Both the position numbers and the translations under genes were made by a program. The notes beneath the pieces are model-generated. The model made no database searches and was not told where the DNA came from. It saw only the letters and a program-made list of their open reading frames with translations. From assembly GCA_964643965.1 (NCBI GenBank), contig CAZXVH010000045.1:1-34607 (forward strand): DNA of 34,607 bases, given 5' to 3'. The stretch comes from GCA-2746795 sp964643965. Its GTDB lineage: Bacteria; Chloroflexota; Anaerolineae; Promineifilales; Promineifilaceae. Positions 32,399-34,607 of this stretch are shown one piece after another; positions within the stretch are counted from its first letter, which is position 1; each line of letters opens with the position of its first letter.

Positions 32399-33358
32399 AT
32401 GAATGCAAGAACAAGCGTAACAGAAGTGATACAAGGGCAATACCGGGAGATATTTGGCGACAAATTTCGGCTGGAAGCGCCGCTGGCGAAGTATACCTCG
32501 GCGCGGGTGGGCGGCCCGGCGGAGATGTTTTTGATTGTGGAAAACGCGCTGGAACTGCAAACGGCCGTTGAACTGGCTTATGCCCATCACTTGCCTTATT
32601 TTATCCTGGGCGGCGGCTCCAATATTTTGGTGTCAGATAAAGGGGTGCGCGGTTTGGTCGTCATGAACCGGGCCAAACAGGTGGCGTTCCGCAATACCGG
32701 CGCACATGTGGTTTGCACCGTCGAATCTGGCATGAACTTTTCCGCATTGGCGCGGCAATGTATCGGCAAAGGGCTGGGTGGTTTGGAGTGGGCCGTAGGC
32801 ATTCCCGGGGCCATCGGCGGCGCGGTGGTGGGCAACTCTGGCGCACACGGCGGCGACATGGCTGGTATTTTATTGGCCGCCACCATTTGGGAACCGGGAC
32901 GCGGCGCTCGGATTTATTCTAACGAGCAGTTGAAATATGCTTACCGCACCAGCGTTCTCAAGCAGGAGCAGGAGCGTGATTTGGCCCGCCGCGTCGTTTT
33001 ATCGGCCGAGTTGAAGCTGGTTCCCGAACCGGTAGATATTTTGTCTGGCCGCGCCGCCGGGTTTACGGCGTATCGCAAGCAGACGCAGCCTGGCGGAGCG
33101 AGCATGGGGTCCATGTTCAAAAACCCGCCTAATTATTACGCCGGTTACTTGATTGACAATGCCGGTCTCAAAGGCTTTCAGGTGGGCAATGTGCGCATCT
33201 CAGAAAAACACGCCAATTTTTTTGTGAGTGATGGTCAGGCGACGGCCGAAGATATTCGTTCTCTGATTGCCGAAGCGTGGAACGCCGTGCGTGAACAGTT
33301 TGGCGTGGAGATGGATTTAGAAGTGGAGTTGGTGGGTGACTGGCAGTTTGAAGGGTGA
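32399..33358 (+). CDS. murB: UDP-N-acetylenolpyruvoylglucosamine reductase
   Basis: 319 residues from ATG 32399; an in-frame extension to 32327 would translate the heptamers. The FAD-binding domain shows YTSARVGGPAEMFL, FILGGGSNILVSDKGVRG and LGGLEWAVGIPGAIGGAV; the C-terminal domain shows ASMGSMFKNPPNYYAGYLID with the catalytic Ser and ISEKHANFFVSDG. It reduces UDP-GlcNAc-enolpyruvate to UDP-MurNAc with NADPH and FAD. GAGAG just upstream of the ATG gives a ribosome site, unlike genes directly abutted by repeats. Confidence 0.95.
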   Translation: MNARTSVTEVIQGQYREIFGDKFRLEAPLAKYTSARVGGPAEMFLIVENALELQTAVELAYAHHLPYFILGGGSNILVSDKGVRGLVVMNRAKQVAFRNTGAHVVCTVESGMNFSALARQCIGKGLGGLEWAVGIPGAIGGAVVGNSGAHGGDMAGILLAATIWEPGRGARIYSNEQLKYAYRTSVLKQEQERDLARRVVLSAELKLVPEPVDILSGRAAGFTAYRKQTQPGGASMGSMFKNPPNYYAGYLIDNAGLKGFQVGNVRISEKHANFFVSDGQATAEDIRSLIAEAWNAVREQFGVEMDLEVELVGDWQFEG

Positions 33359-33360
33359 AC

Positions 33361-33412
33361 GGTGGATAGTGGACAGTGAACAGTGGACAGTGGACAGTGG
33401 ATAGTGGACAGT
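33361..33412. repeat. Heptamer array AGTGGAC (about 7 units) between murB and ddl
   Basis: GGTGGAT, AGTGGAC, AGTGAAC, AGTGGAC, AGTGGAC, AGTGGAT, AGTGGAC, AGT: same unit and orientation as at 32339. It begins two bases after the murB stop. Confidence 0.9.
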
Positions 33413-33435
33413 ACCGATTACCGATAACCAAAAAT

Positions 33436-34569
33436 ATGACTAAACAAACATCACAATCACGTAAATTAAAAGTCGGCGTCATTTTTGGCGGCCGTTCTGG
33501 GGAACATGAGGTGTCGCTGCTGTCGGCGCAATCGGTGCTGGCGGCTTTAGACCGGGACAAGTACGACATCATCCCCATCGGCATCAGCAAAGACGGCCGT
33601 TGGCTGACCGGTGATGTGGTGGCGGCGTTGACAGAAGGCAAAACGGCCGTTCATGCGGCCCTGCTGCCTGATCCCCAGACTAACAGTTTGCGGCGGCTGG
33701 ATGCAGGCGAGATCGTGAGCGGTGAAACGGCCGTTTCTCTCGACGTGATTATTCCGGTGCTGCATGGCACTTATGGCGAAGATGGCGCGGTGCAAGGGCT
33801 GTTGGAACTGGCCGGGCTGCCTTACGTGGGCGCCGGCGTGGTTGGCTCGGCGGTAGGCATGGATAAGGCGATCTTCAAACATGTTATGGCGGCCAATGGG
33901 CTGCCAGTGCTGCCCTGGCAGTTGGTGCTGAAGGGAGAATGGCTGGCGGATGAAACGGCCGTTCTCGACCGTCTCGAAAGCGCCCTTCGTTATCCCGTTT
34001 TCACCAAACCGGCCAATCTCGGCTCCAGCGTGGGCATCAACAAATGCCGCAGCCGCGCCGAGCTGCGGGCGGGCATCGACGAAGCGACTCGCTTCGACCG
34101 GCGCATCGTCGTCGAGCAGGGCATCAATGCCCGTGAATTGGAAGTGGCCGTCATGGGTAACGAGACGCCCATTGCCAGCGTCGTCGGCGAAATTCGCCCT
34201 CGTCGCGACTTTTACGACTACACCGCCAAATACCTGGCCGCTCCCGGTTCCGAAGAAGATTCCGAACTGATTATTCCTGCCGAATTAAGCGCTGAAACCG
34301 CCGAATTCGTGCGCCAACTGGCCCTCCGCGCCTACCAGGCCATCGACTGCGCCGGCCTGGGCCGCGTCGATCTGCTGCTAGACAACGACAGCGGCGCCTT
34401 CTATTTGAACGAAATCAATACCATGCCCGGCTTCACCCAAATTTCCATGTATCCCAAATTATGGGAAGCCAGTGGCATACCTTATTCAGAGTTGATAGAC
34501 CGGCTCATTGACCTGGCCTTAGATCGTTATGAAGAAAAAGCAACCTTGAAAACGGATTTTGTCGGATAG
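33436..34569 (+). CDS. ddl: D-alanine--D-alanine ligase
   Basis: 377 residues from ATG 33436; the frame open to 33376 would translate heptamers. ATP-grasp features: VGVIFGGRSGEHEVSLLSA, VLHGTYGEDGAVQG, PVFTKPANLGSSVGI, VVEQGINARELEVAVMG, FYDYTAKYL and YLNEINTMPGFT. The tyrosine in FYDY suggests D-Ala-D-Ala rather than D-Ala-D-Lac specificity. The last residues (FVG) and the stop are encoded by the first unit of the GTCGGATA octamer array. Three AACGGCCGTT copies (33642, 33726, 33954), all Thr-Ala-Val. Confidence 0.96.
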   Translation: MTKQTSQSRKLKVGVIFGGRSGEHEVSLLSAQSVLAALDRDKYDIIPIGISKDGRWLTGDVVAALTEGKTAVHAALLPDPQTNSLRRLDAGEIVSGETAVSLDVIIPVLHGTYGEDGAVQGLLELAGLPYVGAGVVGSAVGMDKAIFKHVMAANGLPVLPWQLVLKGEWLADETAVLDRLESALRYPVFTKPANLGSSVGINKCRSRAELRAGIDEATRFDRRIVVEQGINARELEVAVMGNETPIASVVGEIRPRRDFYDYTAKYLAAPGSEEDSELIIPAELSAETAEFVRQLALRAYQAIDCAGLGRVDLLLDNDSGAFYLNEINTMPGFTQISMYPKLWEASGIPYSELIDRLIDLALDRYEEKATLKTDFVG

Positions 34570-34607
34570 TCGGATAGTCGGATAGTCGGATAGTCGGATA
34601 GTCGGAT
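34561..34607. repeat. Octamer array GTCGGATA (almost 6 exact units, continues past window)
   Basis: Perfect eight-base units from 34561 to the window end. The ddl stop codon lies in the first two units. The unit is the reverse complement of the NGACTANN octamers at 27844. Confidence 0.95.

Larger units (their letters stand above)
3338..33963. repeat. Dispersed palindrome AACGGCCGTT, 36 exact copies
   Basis: Exact copies start at 3338, 3632, 4237, 5020, 6870, 8269, 9298, 10852, 11760, 12135, 15010, 15202, 15401, 15471, 15787, 16273, 17990, 18278, 18791, 19167, 19386, 20496, 22103, 23616, 25282, 26805, 27651, 28434, 28917, 29132, 31347, 31640, 32560, 33642, 33726 and 33954. Only 15202 is intergenic. 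Of the 35 in genes, 27 read as Thr-Ala-Val, four as Asn-Gly-Arg and four as Arg-Pro, on genes of either strand. Nine-of-ten matches occur at least at 1510, 8160, 13682, 14769, 15723, 15907, 16306, 17472, 20686 and 33593. Confidence 0.95.

Noticed and set aside
32339..33412. Possible CRISPR arrays at the murB and ddl spacers
   Set aside because: Units are seven bases, contiguous and without spacers; no cas genes are near.
3338..33963. AACGGCCGTT as a transcription-factor operator
   Set aside because: 35 of 36 copies are within coding sequence with no relation to starts; only the 15202 copy lies next to a promoter.

Overview
The window looks like a chromosomal segment from a Chloroflexota-type bacterium (Anaerolineae/Caldilineae-like). 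I infer this from the layout of the division and cell-wall cluster, monoderm-type wall genes, a protein with tandem death-like (effector-associated) domains, and dense short-repeat families. The assignment is by style, not by a search. No rRNA, tRNA, transposase or CRISPR array was seen.

Left third, minus strand. Positions 1-8672 hold a tightly packed, translationally coupled exopolysaccharide operon: a Wzz-like chain-length protein, a TPR protein, a Wzx-like flippase, two sulfotransferases flanking a GT-B glycosyltransferase, an O-antigen ligase/polymerase-like protein and a GT39-type glycosyltransferase cut by the window edge. A promoter with a perfect -10 lies just upstream. The two sulfotransferases suggest a sulfated polymer. 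The far left is visibly more AT-rich than the rest. Upstream, still on the minus strand, lie a RecQ helicase with an unusual N-terminal extension coupled to two DUF488 proteins (8896-12918), a saccharopine-dehydrogenase-like oxidoreductase, and an RmlD/RfbD-type reductase with its own promoter.

Middle, plus strand. 15289-19887 holds an L,D-transpeptidase (PG-binding, LysM and YkuD regions), a tiny membrane protein, trmD, an unrecognised membrane protein, and a membrane-anchored protein with two predicted death-like domains. A strong terminator then closes this group.

Right, plus strand. 20192-34569 is a dcw cluster: promoter, MraZ operator, mraZ, rsmH, ftsL-like, class B PBP, murF, mraY, murD, ftsW, murG, CvpA-like, murC, murB, ddl. 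It encodes lipid I/II synthesis and septal wall synthesis. murE is missing from its usual place.

Three layers of repeats overlie the genes. (1) The perfect palindrome AACGGCCGTT occurs 36 times (about 0.03 expected for a random 10-mer), 35 of them inside genes and 27 of those in the frame reading Thr-Ala-Val. It resembles the cyanobacterial HIP1 in behaviour but not in sequence. (2) Heptamer and octamer tandem arrays fill most dcw spacers and often run up to the start codon, like cyanobacterial STRRs. (3) A CTTCGACAGGCTCAG-type element sits in frame inside recQ and the oxidoreductase gene. This repeat landscape is the most unusual thing in the window.
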